Assembly (NCBI RefSeq): GCF_045865695.1
Contig: NZ_BAACAP010000225.1
Coordinates: 1-64,000 of the forward strand
Length of the DNA stretch: 64,000 nt
Origin: Scytonema sp045865695
Lineage (GTDB): Bacteria > Cyanobacteriota > Cyanobacteriia > Cyanobacteriales > Nostocaceae
Reading direction: 5' to 3'
The notes under the pieces are model-generated. The model was not told where the DNA came from. It was given only the letters and a program-made list of their open reading frames with translations, and did not search any database. Below, one piece after another: positions 1 through 7,968 of the stretch. The position numbers and the translations under genes are program-made. How positions within the stretch are numbered: the stretch's first letter is position 1; each line of letters opens with the position of its first letter.

Positions 1-48
1 TTCGTAATGCTCTTTTAATTCAGCTAATAATTTATCAATTGAATCCAT
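1..48 (-). CDS. Partial N-terminus of an unidentified small protein
   Basis: The minus strand reads an ATG at 48 followed by 16 open codons (MDSIDKLLAELKEHYE) running off the left edge. It lies downstream of the vWA gene on the same strand, separated by a heptamer array. The charged, helical start resembles N-termini of small conserved cyanobacterial proteins, but too little is present to name it. Confidence 0.5.
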   Translation of the reverse strand, partial: MDSIDKLLAELKEHYE

Positions 49-55
49 ACATAAC

Positions 56-76
56 ACTGGTCACTGGTCACTGGTC
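56..76. repeat. Short tandem heptamer repeat (ACTGGTC x3)
   Basis: Three exact copies of ACTGGTC fill the gap between the vWA gene and the partial gene at the left edge. The same heptamer in a longer array occurs at 62951-63006. Such short tandemly repeated heptamers are typical of heterocystous cyanobacterial intergenic DNA. Confidence 0.8.
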
Positions 77-81
77 AGGTG

Positions 82-702
82 TCAATCATTTATCGCATTA
101 AGTAATACTTCAGATAAACTCATATCTTCCATATCATCCATGGTAATGGTGTCGCAAATGTCAAACTTTGCACCCGCTCCTTGCAGTTCGTCATCTAGTA
201 CTTTTAAAAAACGAGTTGCTTGGGCATCTTTACCCACTTGAATAAAAGAAATTGCTAATTCTTCATCCCGATCCATACGACGAGAAGCTTCAATAATGAC
301 CTTCATAACCGCTTTGCGATCGTCCGGTTCGCCATCTGTAACGACTAAAATTGTCTCTCCATTTTCCTTTGTTTGATTGGCACTCTTGCGTTGGAAGTAA
401 TTATCAAGGGCGTGTTGCAATACGCCTGCTAAGTCCGTACTCCCAGCGGGATCGTTTTCTTGGAAAATTTGTGTCACCTTGCTGGCTGTCACATTTTCAT
501 AACGCTTAAATTTTCCAGAAAACAGATAAACAGTAATACCGTCAGGGTCAAATTGTTCGCATTTAGTTGCTAAAGCAAAGGTAGATTCTTCTGCTGTCGC
601 CCATCGACTTTTTCCCCCTTTTTGGTCTGGGGTTGCCATACTACCACTTTTATCGATAATCAAGGTGTAGTCTCTATTTTGTAACATTTCGTGACTTTCC
701 AT
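82..702 (-). CDS. von Willebrand factor A (TerY-like) domain protein
   Basis: This 206-residue protein is essentially a single vWA domain. The MIDAS metal site is visible as DKSGS near residue 17, a Thr in GSTDLAG, and the TDGEPDD acidic stretch near residue 120. There is no signal peptide or membrane segment, so it is probably cytoplasmic and binds a partner through a bound divalent metal. It is closely related to the next vWA gene (1142-1747), so the two look like a tandem duplication. The first ATG is at 702. An internal ATG at 687, preceded by GGAAAG, aligns better with the paralogue start and may be the true one. The vWA assignment is secure; the cellular role is unknown. Confidence 0.88.
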   Translation of the reverse strand: MESHEMLQNRDYTLIIDKSGSMATPDQKGGKSRWATAEESTFALATKCEQFDPDGITVYLFSGKFKRYENVTASKVTQIFQENDPAGSTDLAGVLQHALDNYFQRKSANQTKENGETILVVTDGEPDDRKAVMKVIIEASRRMDRDEELAISFIQVGKDAQATRFLKVLDDELQGAGAKFDICDTITMDDMEDMSLSEVLLNAIND

Positions 703-864
703 AATATTTTTTATTTATTTAGTTATATAGTTATTATATTTTCTTTTTACTGCGCTTGACGACTTCAAGCTTGTCTCCCCGACGCAAAACAGATGTGACT
801 CGATAGTCGGTTCCTGGTTACGAGCGCACATTCAGAGAATTTACTTTTCTTCTAGAAATTACGA

Positions 865-987
865 TATAGCAATCCTATTTGATTTGTAAACACGTAGGAT
901 AGGCATTGCCCACCACATAAGTTTTTGGTGGGCAATGCCTATCCTACATGACAGAAAATTGTTTATAAATGATTTAGGATTGCTATA
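865..987. repeat. MITE-like palindromic element, family A
   Basis: The element begins TATAGCAATCCT and ends AGGATTGCTATA; the terminal inverted repeats extend to about 27 bp with a few mismatches. The centre is a hairpin built on GTAGGATAGGCATTGCCCACC and its complement. It fills most of the 439-bp gap between the two vWA genes. Relatives of the ends lie at 12630, 29126 and 38282-38466. No transposase is encoded. The 80-codon ORF crossing it is a by-product. Confidence 0.75.
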
Positions 988-1074
988 GATCTCTTGTTTG
1001 CTATACAATTTAAACTTAATTACATATTGAGTTAGTAAAGCGTAATCTTCGTAAGAATTGGTCATTTTTTTACT

Positions 1075-1138
1075 GCCCAATCGCCAATCGCCAATCCCCA
1101 TTGCCCCTTATCCCCAGAGGGGACCCCGAGTTCCCCAA
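1075..1138. repeat. Heptamer plus GC-rich composite repeat
   Basis: Copies of the heptamer AATCGCC are followed by a GC-rich tract containing TTATCCCCAGAGGGGACCCC. The same composite, in inverted or rearranged order, is inserted in the hybrid kinase gene at about 49496-49640. It lies just downstream of the first vWA gene start region and immediately past the stop of the second vWA gene. Confidence 0.6.
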
Positions 1139-1141
1139 TAA

Positions 1142-1747
1142 CTAATCAGTAATCGCATTCATCAAGACATCTGCAAGGCTCATATCTTCTAAATCATCTA
1201 GAGTGACAGTATCACAAATATCAAACTTCGCACCAACGCCTTGTAACTGGTCATCCAAAGCTTTCAAAAACTTAGTTGCTTGGGGATCGGAACCTACTTG
1301 AATAATAGAAATTCCTAATTCTTCATCGCGATCCATCTTGCGCGTTGCATCGATGATAACTTCAAAAACAGCTTTGCGATCGTCTGGTTCTCCATCGGTG
1401 ACAACCAAAATGGTTTCTCCATTTGGCTTTGCTTTACCCGCAGCTTTGCGTTGAAAGTAATTTTGAGTGGCATGCAGCAAAACACCTGCTAGATTGGTTG
1501 TACCAGCTGGGTCATTTTCCATAAATACCTGAGCCACTTTGGCTGAAGTGACTTCTTCATAGCGTTTGAATTTTCCGGAAAACACGTAAACGGTGATGCC
1601 ATCGGGATCGAATTGCTCGCATTTTCTGGCTAATGCTAGTGTAGACTCTTGGGCTATATCCCATCTGCTTCTACCACCTGCTTGGTCGGGCGTAGACATA
1701 CTGCCACTTTTATCTAAGATTAGGGTGTAATCGCGATCGCTCATCAT
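1142..1747 (-). CDS. von Willebrand factor A (TerY-like) domain protein, paralogue
   Basis: A vWA protein of about 201 residues, strongly similar along its whole length to the gene at 82-702. It shares the MIDAS motif DKSGSMSTPDQ, the GTTNLAGVL threonine and TDGEPDDRKAV. I chose the ATG at 1747, not the upstream ATG at 1789, because AAAGGG sits just before it and because the paralogue also starts a few residues before RDYTLI; ATG 1744 is equally possible. The tandem pair on one strand suggests co-expression or subfunctionalisation. Known TerY-type vWA proteins act in phosphorylation-linked stress complexes, but no kinase or phosphatase neighbour is visible here, so the role stays open. Confidence 0.86.
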   Translation of the reverse strand: MMSDRDYTLILDKSGSMSTPDQAGGRSRWDIAQESTLALARKCEQFDPDGITVYVFSGKFKRYEEVTSAKVAQVFMENDPAGTTNLAGVLLHATQNYFQRKAAGKAKPNGETILVVTDGEPDDRKAVFEVIIDATRKMDRDEELGISIIQVGSDPQATKFLKALDDQLQGVGAKFDICDTVTLDDLEDMSLADVLMNAITD

Positions 1748-1818
1748 AATTGCCCTTTGATTGTTTTTCCATTGTTCTAGTGTAGTCATTATTGCTTGGG
1801 AACTTCCGAATTAAACAA

Positions 1819-1923
1819 TCTCCAAATTTTTTCTTGTAGTCTCCAAATTTTTTCTTGTGGTCTCCAAATTTTTTCTTGTGGTCTCCAAATTTTTTCTTGT
1901 GGTCTCCAAATTTTTTCTTGTGG
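1819..1923. repeat. Five tandem copies of a 21-bp unit
   Basis: The unit TCTCCAAATTTTTTCTTGTGG repeats five times head to tail, almost identically, upstream of the second vWA gene. There are no spacers, so it is not a CRISPR array. The 21-bp unit is a multiple of three and generates spurious ORFs on both strands. Confidence 0.9.
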
Positions 1924-1982
1924 TACGGGCGTCCTCGCCCGTCCTCTGAGGAATGTACGGGCGGGGACGCCCGTACCACAAC
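1922..1982. repeat. GC-rich inverted repeat (GTACGGGC family)
   Basis: A hairpin with arms GGTACGGGCGTCCTCGCCCG and its near complement directly abuts the 21-bp tandem array. Related copies lie at 7648-7672 (one arm) and 27306-27369. This is a dispersed palindromic repeat of unknown function. Confidence 0.75.
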
Positions 1983-2028
1983 TATAAACAACTACCACAA
2001 GATAGATAATTTATTTTTTAAAAGTTCC

Positions 2029-3342
2029 TTAATCGTATCCTCCAAAGGAAAATAGAGTCATATCTCGATCTGTGGAATTCATCAACCCGTGAAGATTCCC
2101 TGGTTTGAGCAGGGTTATGTATCCGGGACGAAACGTGCGAATTTCAAAACACCTCTCTCTTTGAGGCATTTTACACCAGTCACCCATGACCATAAAACCT
2201 TGACCGCTCACTAGGAAAAAGATTTCTTGGTTATCTCTATGGCGATGTAAGCCAATACCGCATCCCGACTTCAGAATATTAAGGTCAACGTAATTGACTG
2301 CGAAGAATGGTTCCGAATCACTCCCGTGATTTTTAGAATCGAAGGCGTTGAAACTCCACGGATTCAACAAGCGACCGAGTTCGTTAATTCTGTTACCATT
2401 GCCATCAATGTCGCCTAATTTCTGGGATTTTCTACCATAGTTAGATAAGAGGTTGCGATACTCCAAGAAGCCGGGACCGCTGTGGGGACTTGCACTGACA
2501 CCAGTTTCCAAGTAGTTGTCCCATCCACGAAAAATCATGTTGAATTCGTAGTGGTAGTTTGTCCCGTTTTGAGAATCCCATACTTTTTCGTCAAAGTCTG
2601 TCCAACCAAGTTCTATGTGCAGGGGTAAGATTGGATGCATGGTGTTTTTGGGGTCAATATCCTCCACGTGTCGCCCGTTTAATTCGCTACGACGCACGAA
2701 TGCTGACATATCGCCATGCACTAAGTCGGTACGGACTTGGAGTTCTAGACGCTCAATGGCTTTGCGTCCTTTGGTATCTAATCGATTGAATAAGTCACTA
2801 CCAGGATAACCCCATAATTCTACTTCATAGCGATCGCTAGCTGGGTTATAAGGTACACTTATCAACGAAGGAGTCGCGACATCTCCTACCTTAATCCAAA
2901 GTTTAATTTTTTCACCAAGATTGCGTTCGGCGCTTCGCCGCAGCGCTTCGCTATCGCTTGCAACGGAGAGTTTGGAATCGGGACCGCCTCGATAAGACAC
3001 TCGCAAAAACGGGAATACAGAGTCTCCCACTCTCACCAAACCGCGAACCAAGAAGGTGTCTGTACTGCGGAAATCTTTGATGTTCTGTTTTTGAAAATCT
3101 TCTTTGTTATCCTGTCGGACAGGTTCAACTATGTCTGCTTGATTTCCAGAGGGTCCGTATATACTAAGCCATTCAAAAGGAAACAAATATTGAGCGTGTT
3201 CCATTAAGTAAAATTCCCGCTCAACTGCAAGCTGTGCCTGTTCCATCAAGTTCAGCAATTTCTGAAGTGGGTTACCCTGATGGTAGCTAGGTGGATTATT
3301 GGGATCGACTTTAACGACAGTATCCGTGTTAACGATAAACAT
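2029..3342 (-). CDS. Cupin-domain protein with novel N-terminal domain
   Basis: This 437-residue protein has a C-terminal cupin. Motif 1 is seen as GLHRHRDNQEIFFLVSGQG (metal ligands H-x-H and E) and motif 2 as PGNLHGLMN (third His). Such a site usually binds Fe, Mn or Ni in dioxygenases, isomerases or sensor proteins. The first ~330 residues are unlike any fold I can name but are shared with the upstream cupin (3361-4494), for example WIKV, RYEVELW and RGW blocks. It is the last gene of a four-gene minus-strand operon, 18 bp after its neighbour. No signal peptide is present, so it is likely cytoplasmic. The enzymatic substrate cannot be deduced. Confidence 0.8.
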   Translation of the reverse strand: MFIVNTDTVVKVDPNNPPSYHQGNPLQKLLNLMEQAQLAVEREFYLMEHAQYLFPFEWLSIYGPSGNQADIVEPVRQDNKEDFQKQNIKDFRSTDTFLVRGLVRVGDSVFPFLRVSYRGGPDSKLSVASDSEALRRSAERNLGEKIKLWIKVGDVATPSLISVPYNPASDRYEVELWGYPGSDLFNRLDTKGRKAIERLELQVRTDLVHGDMSAFVRRSELNGRHVEDIDPKNTMHPILPLHIELGWTDFDEKVWDSQNGTNYHYEFNMIFRGWDNYLETGVSASPHSGPGFLEYRNLLSNYGRKSQKLGDIDGNGNRINELGRLLNPWSFNAFDSKNHGSDSEPFFAVNYVDLNILKSGCGIGLHRHRDNQEIFFLVSGQGFMVMGDWCKMPQRERCFEIRTFRPGYITLLKPGNLHGLMNSTDRDMTLFSFGGYD

Positions 3343-3360
3343 GGGGATTTAAGATAGATT

Positions 3361-4494
3361 TTATACAGTGTGGTAGAGAAAAGCAACAAACTTCAGTGGT
3401 TGAGTGCCAGAGTTACGAATACCATGCATTCCACCACTTTTCGTGAAAACAACACTACCGGATTTTACAGGGATTTCTTTGAAATCTTTTTTACCCAACC
3501 CCATAACATCTCGTTCCACTGTTGGGTATTTATCTGTTGCAGGATCGTCTCCAACACGGAGGTAGGCAATTCCTTCACCTTCAGTAATGTAATAAAGTTC
3601 TTCAGAACCGATGTGTTGGTGAGTACCCTGTTCTGCTCCAGGAGGAACGATATCTTCATGAAAAGACACCATTGAACCGCCCAGTTCTCGCTGCACTAAC
3701 CAGCGCGTTTCAGTAATGTTTGTACTTGCCGGATCGAAGTGGTTCATCATAAGATCGCGGTAGCGCACGGGTGCGATGTCTTGAGTTTGTAAGAACCAAC
3801 CGCGTTGGAAATTGAGGAGGTAATTTTTATCTGAAACAGTATTTTCTGGAGCATTCGGTTCAGGACTACGGGGTTCTTGATGCGTGCTCATGTAGCCGTT
3901 GTCCCAAGCAGCATTATCACCAATAGGATAACCCATAGGCAAGTGGCGATCGCTTTCACGAAAAGCTAACTCTACCTTTTTAATGGCTTTGATATCTTGT
4001 AAAGCCGGATTAAACTCCCGCACCCTTGTAATTGGTCGGTAGTAACCCATTTGGTCGAGAACTCGGTAGTCATGACTCGTGTTACCGGGTGGTTCGAGAG
4101 TTTCCCAAATCTCCACTTGGTAAGCATCAGTCCAATGACAGTAGTGCAGCTTCACTGTGGCTTCAGCAACGTTCTGCAAATTTTCAGGTATTACCTTAAT
4201 CCAAGCAATCAATTCATCCTCAATAAGCCGCTTTTTCTCTCGCGATTGTTCTACCAAACGACTGCTTTTGTACTCAATTCGTAAGAAGTTGCACAAAAAC
4301 AGCCCATCCAAGTAAACTTCACCCTTCAAAACGATGATATCTAAATAAGAGCGAACTTCTTGCACGTTGTAACGATACCGCGAGCAACGAGTTGCATTTA
4401 GATATTGAGCGTGGTAAATGCGATCCGGGAAAGAGACAACCTTAAAAATTTCGTTCCAAGGGCTAGTGAAAATCTCGTTAAATTTTGGGTCCAT
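3361..4494 (-). CDS. Cupin-domain protein, paralogue of the next operon gene
   Basis: This 377-residue protein ends in a cupin domain. Motif 1 is GTHQHIGSEELYYITEGEG (H-x-H and E) and motif 2 is the SGSVVFTKSGGMHGIRN region with the third His. The N-terminal two thirds aligns loosely with that of the downstream 437-residue cupin (WIKV, YQVEIW, AIKKVELAFR, FQRGWF), so the two are ancient duplicates. The gene starts only 4 bp after the GMC oxidoreductase stop, implying translational coupling. The constant pairing suggests a two-subunit or two-step metal-dependent activity acting on the product of the flavoprotein; this is inference. Confidence 0.8.
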   Translation of the reverse strand: MDPKFNEIFTSPWNEIFKVVSFPDRIYHAQYLNATRCSRYRYNVQEVRSYLDIIVLKGEVYLDGLFLCNFLRIEYKSSRLVEQSREKKRLIEDELIAWIKVIPENLQNVAEATVKLHYCHWTDAYQVEIWETLEPPGNTSHDYRVLDQMGYYRPITRVREFNPALQDIKAIKKVELAFRESDRHLPMGYPIGDNAAWDNGYMSTHQEPRSPEPNAPENTVSDKNYLLNFQRGWFLQTQDIAPVRYRDLMMNHFDPASTNITETRWLVQRELGGSMVSFHEDIVPPGAEQGTHQHIGSEELYYITEGEGIAYLRVGDDPATDKYPTVERDVMGLGKKDFKEIPVKSGSVVFTKSGGMHGIRNSGTQPLKFVAFLYHTV

Positions 4495-4498
4495 AAGA

Positions 4499-6331
4499 CT
4501 AAAGCCTCTTCAGTAATTCGTCAGCTACGCGGAAAGAATTTGCTTGGATAGTCAGGGTTGGGTTAGCGCTCCCTGATGTTGGCATGAAAGAACCATCAGT
4601 TACATAGAGATTGTCAAAGTCCCAAGCACGGCAATTTGGGTCTAAAACCGAGTCGTTGCGGTCAGTTCCGAAACGCGCTCCACCTAAAATATGATTGGCA
4701 ATACGTGCAATACCATTTGGTGCTTGATACACTCCGCCATGTCCTTCGACTTGTAACTTCTCACCATTAAGGTCAGCCCCATTTTCCAGCACTTGGCGAC
4801 AACAGAATGCTAATTCATTCATTAAGAATTGGTCGTGAGGATGCCAAATCTTTCTAATAAACGCAACGGGAAGACCCCATTTATCTTTAATAGAAGGATG
4901 AAGTTCAATTCGATTGGTCTTCAAAGGCAATTGGTTTGCCATGAAACTGACAGATAATCCTTTCCCCACCGTGTTGTCCAGAAACTTCGCCAATTGGTCG
5001 CCAACTAAAGCTGTATCTTCAATAAAACCTTTCCACAGAGTATCGAGGTCTGTACTGCGGTGAGTTCTAGCAAGGGAGACAGGTAAAGCTCTGTCTGAAG
5101 TATTATTGTAGATGGCAGCCCCAGCCCAGAGTCCTCGACTTTTGATAAACTCTTCTGTCGCACAGCAGTCTATTGCCCAGTCAGCATCAAGAGCAATTGA
5201 TTTATCACTGCGTTTTGGTACGATCGCACTTGCACCGCCGAAACAGTGAGTGAGGAAGTATTTACCGAGGAGGTCATTTTGGTGAATGCGACGACCAAAC
5301 TCATGAGGGTCATGCAATGCAGAGATTTGTAATAATCGGACTGATTCAATTGCCGAACACGCTACAATAACCAACTTACCTTCTACAAAACGCTCTTTCC
5401 CACTCGGATCGACATACACTACGCGATTGACTTTCTCACCTTGACACTCTAAGCGAGCAACAAAACAGTTCGGTCGGATTTCAAAGTTGGGAGAGTTGGC
5501 GATAGGGCTTAACAGAGATACCCAAGTATTGGATTTCAGCCCCAAAGGACATCCATAACGGTTGACGTAGCTCGTTTTAATCGTCTCCGGAGCGCTAGGA
5601 ACTTTACGACCGCTAGGTTCGTGGTCGCGGGTAATCACCGCTAATGGGGTGCGGTAAGGTAGGACTGGTTCTTTGTTTCCCGTAGTTTTGCCCAGCCATT
5701 CCATACCTATTTTTGCAGAATTGCTAATGGGGTTTGGTTCTAGAGGTTGTTGATAGTTGTCACTGCTGAAAGGTTTGAGTTGGTTTTGTCGAGTTCCGTT
5801 GATCCCCACCAAATGTTCGGCTTTAGCGTAGTATGGTTCCAAATCCTCATAACTAATTGCCCAATCTCGCGCTTCCGTTTGGACATCGCCGTTAGGATCG
5901 TTCTTCAAATCGGTACGTCCGGCGTTAAAACTTTGCAAGCGCAAATCGAGAGGGGTAAATCTCAAAGAGACAGCACCATAGAGTTGAGTTCCACCACCCA
6001 CCACTTGAGCCGTGTATCCTTCAATACTGGCAAATTGGTTCCCCTTGTCTTCATAAATATGAGGTTCGTCATTGATATCAGGCTCTATATGACTCGAATA
6101 AAATGCCTCACCCTTATTAACAACATTATGCTTAATGCGTTTTGCTGGTCCGTCAGCAAACAGTTCATCGCGTTTGAAATCACTCAATCCGTCAGGATTT
6201 TGATACTGAGGTTTTAACAGTGGACCTTTTTCAAGAATGAGTACAGACTTTCCAGCTTTGACTAATGTGTGAGCGATAGGCGCACCACCCGCACCGCTTC
6301 CGATAATGACAACATCAAATTGTGTTTGCAT
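4499..6331 (-). CDS. GMC-family FAD oxidoreductase
   Basis: A 610-residue flavoprotein. The N-terminus shows the Rossmann FAD fingerprint VVIIGSGAGGAPIAHTL and an acidic residue ending strand 2 (LILEKG). The C-terminus has the GMC_oxred_C pattern: NHILGGARFGTD with the probable catalytic His, then VTDGSFMPTSGSANP with the partner Asn. This arrangement matches the large subunits of gluconate, sorbitol or fructose dehydrogenases, which oxidise alcohol groups of sugars or polyols. There is no Tat or Sec signal. The gene follows the gamma-subunit-like gene by 14 bp and precedes two cupins, which supports a multi-subunit enzyme. The substrate is unknown. Confidence 0.9.
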   Translation of the reverse strand: MQTQFDVVIIGSGAGGAPIAHTLVKAGKSVLILEKGPLLKPQYQNPDGLSDFKRDELFADGPAKRIKHNVVNKGEAFYSSHIEPDINDEPHIYEDKGNQFASIEGYTAQVVGGGTQLYGAVSLRFTPLDLRLQSFNAGRTDLKNDPNGDVQTEARDWAISYEDLEPYYAKAEHLVGINGTRQNQLKPFSSDNYQQPLEPNPISNSAKIGMEWLGKTTGNKEPVLPYRTPLAVITRDHEPSGRKVPSAPETIKTSYVNRYGCPLGLKSNTWVSLLSPIANSPNFEIRPNCFVARLECQGEKVNRVVYVDPSGKERFVEGKLVIVACSAIESVRLLQISALHDPHEFGRRIHQNDLLGKYFLTHCFGGASAIVPKRSDKSIALDADWAIDCCATEEFIKSRGLWAGAAIYNNTSDRALPVSLARTHRSTDLDTLWKGFIEDTALVGDQLAKFLDNTVGKGLSVSFMANQLPLKTNRIELHPSIKDKWGLPVAFIRKIWHPHDQFLMNELAFCCRQVLENGADLNGEKLQVEGHGGVYQAPNGIARIANHILGGARFGTDRNDSVLDPNCRAWDFDNLYVTDGSFMPTSGSANPTLTIQANSFRVADELLKRL

Positions 6332-6345
6332 AAACCAATACCTTC

Positions 6346-7419
6346 TTAACCGTGATAATCGCTATTGACACCGAGGGGTTTTTCAATTGACCTGCGCCAG
6401 TCAAACAGGGTTTTTCCATTTTCATCGCGCAATCTTTCCGCCAGATATGCCCAACCAGCAGCACCAACGTTACCGCCGTACTTGGGATGAGCAAAAGCAC
6501 CCGTGTAGGTGTGACGGCGTAACAATCTGAGGAAGTGGAGGGGACTGCCATATTTATTTTTGTCCCAGCCATTTACGTTGTCCGTTGACATCTCTTTGTA
6601 TAGTTCAACGTACATCTCGCGAGGCATTTCATTGGGGTCTACGAAAGGATTGCGCTGTCGGAGAACTCGGTCAATTTGTTCGAGGCAAATTTTGTAATCA
6701 ATGAGATGGTGGTTTTCTTCTCGTGCCAATATGTTGTCGATGAAATTTGTCGCCCCAACAGATTCGTCTAATTTATAGGCGTAGGGTACTTGGGTTTCAG
6801 CCTCTTGACGGTCTAAAGAATTGTAATAACGGTTGACAAAGTTTTGTCCTTCTTCTGTACGGAAGGGCAAAATATGTTCGACTAGCCGTTCTAAAAGATC
6901 GTATTCCCAATCATCAAAATTGAGCGGTTGAGTGCAAAAATCGGTGAAAAAGCGAGACCATTCTTGACCGTTGTCGAGAATCTTCCGTTGAGGATTAATT
7001 GGATCTGGAATTGCTCGACCGTCAATTATGAATTTATATGTATGAACTTCACCTTTTGGGATGAGAACTGATACTGCATAATAGCTTGTCGGTTCTCCTA
7101 AAAACTTAATATTTTTTAAAGAAATGTGTTCGTAAAGATTTGCAAAGGTTCCTATGACGGCAACTTGATTTGGAGATGTTGCTCCCTGTTGTTGGTAAAC
7201 AAATGTCACTCGGTTCCGGTCATAGTATTTCGTGGCATCTATCCCATCGCTATAGGCGTCAATGATGGGAAATCGCCAGGACTCACCGATACGCGAACGC
7301 AAATCGTCATCCTGAAACTGACCGAAATTATGGCGGGGGTCTGTATTTGTCCGAGCTAAAAACTTAGTGCAATGGTTGAGTACGTACTGGTCATCTAGTT
7401 CTAAGATTTGAACAGACAT
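6346..7419 (-). CDS. Gluconate 2-dehydrogenase subunit 3-like protein with N-terminal E-set domain
   Basis: This 357-residue protein is the first gene of the operon. The C-terminal ~160 residues (FVNRYYNSLDRQEA to HPKYGGNVGAAGWAYL) resemble the gluconate 2-dehydrogenase gamma subunit family (PF13618), the usual partner of GMC flavoprotein subunits. Residues ~70-160 look like an early-set/AMPK glycogen-binding-like beta sandwich (VTFVYQQQG, VAVIGTFANLYE, HTYKFIIDG), which is unusual for this family and might bind a glycan. Classical gamma subunits carry a Tat signal; none is visible here, so the complex may be cytoplasmic. Promoter elements should lie in 7420-7968. Confidence 0.75.
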   Translation of the reverse strand: MSVQILELDDQYVLNHCTKFLARTNTDPRHNFGQFQDDDLRSRIGESWRFPIIDAYSDGIDATKYYDRNRVTFVYQQQGATSPNQVAVIGTFANLYEHISLKNIKFLGEPTSYYAVSVLIPKGEVHTYKFIIDGRAIPDPINPQRKILDNGQEWSRFFTDFCTQPLNFDDWEYDLLERLVEHILPFRTEEGQNFVNRYYNSLDRQEAETQVPYAYKLDESVGATNFIDNILAREENHHLIDYKICLEQIDRVLRQRNPFVDPNEMPREMYVELYKEMSTDNVNGWDKNKYGSPLHFLRLLRRHTYTGAFAHPKYGGNVGAAGWAYLAERLRDENGKTLFDWRRSIEKPLGVNSDYHG

Positions 7420-7968
7420 GACTTGATAAATCCCTAATTAAATTTTATCTTTGTTTAACATTGTCAAAGAACCATTTTGGAATTTCTGGTACTCTCACAA
7501 TATGTGTTTTATGTGATGCACAGAACTATAGTACAAAGATTTACGCCTTGCCTACGTTTTTTACATCATTATTTATATATGGATGTCAGTACAATCAGCT
7601 TATGCAGTTGGGGTTGAAGGGTTGATTTTAAAATAAATCTTAATTTCTTGTGGTACGGGCGTCCTCGCCCGTCACTCATATGTCGAGCGAGCGAGCGCAG
7701 CAAATTAGTACAGGAATTACGCTGTTGGAGGGGTCATGCTGAAATAGCTGCACAATAAAACAACGTGTAAAATAATGTAACAATACCAGCCCTGCACAGC
7801 TATCTCGAGCGGTCAAAACTCGTGTATTTAACGACTGTTTGCATCAATTTTACGCTTAGTATTGAATAAAGAATAGAGTAGCCTGATTTTCTAGAATCGC
7901 ATTTAAGGTCTGCTGCATTAATGCTGTGCGTGCGGGAGGAAAAACGATAATCTTTTTGGATAATAACA
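7420..7968. other. Divergent intergenic region
   Basis: This 549-bp gap separates the cupin/GMC operon (minus) from the CHAT-WD40 gene (plus), so it should hold both promoters. The only recognisable structure is a copy of the GC-rich GTACGGGC repeat at about 7648-7672 and a short GAGC run (TCGAGCGAGCGAGCG) at about 7683. No gene is supported. Confidence 0.5.

Noticed and set aside
859..1101. 80-codon minus-strand ORF
   Set aside because: It spans both arms of MITE family A and ends in heptamer repeats; no ribosome binding site and no protein-like composition.
1819..1923. Possible CRISPR array
   Set aside because: The units are contiguous with no spacers and no cas genes are present.
1710..2055. 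Several overlapping ORFs on both strands (for example 1789-1998 minus, 1855-2055 plus)
   Set aside because: They are translations of the 21-bp tandem repeat and the GC-rich palindrome; the same short peptide repeats in three frames.
3370..3675. 101-codon plus-strand ORF
   Set aside because: Antisense to the cupin motif region of a well-supported gene.
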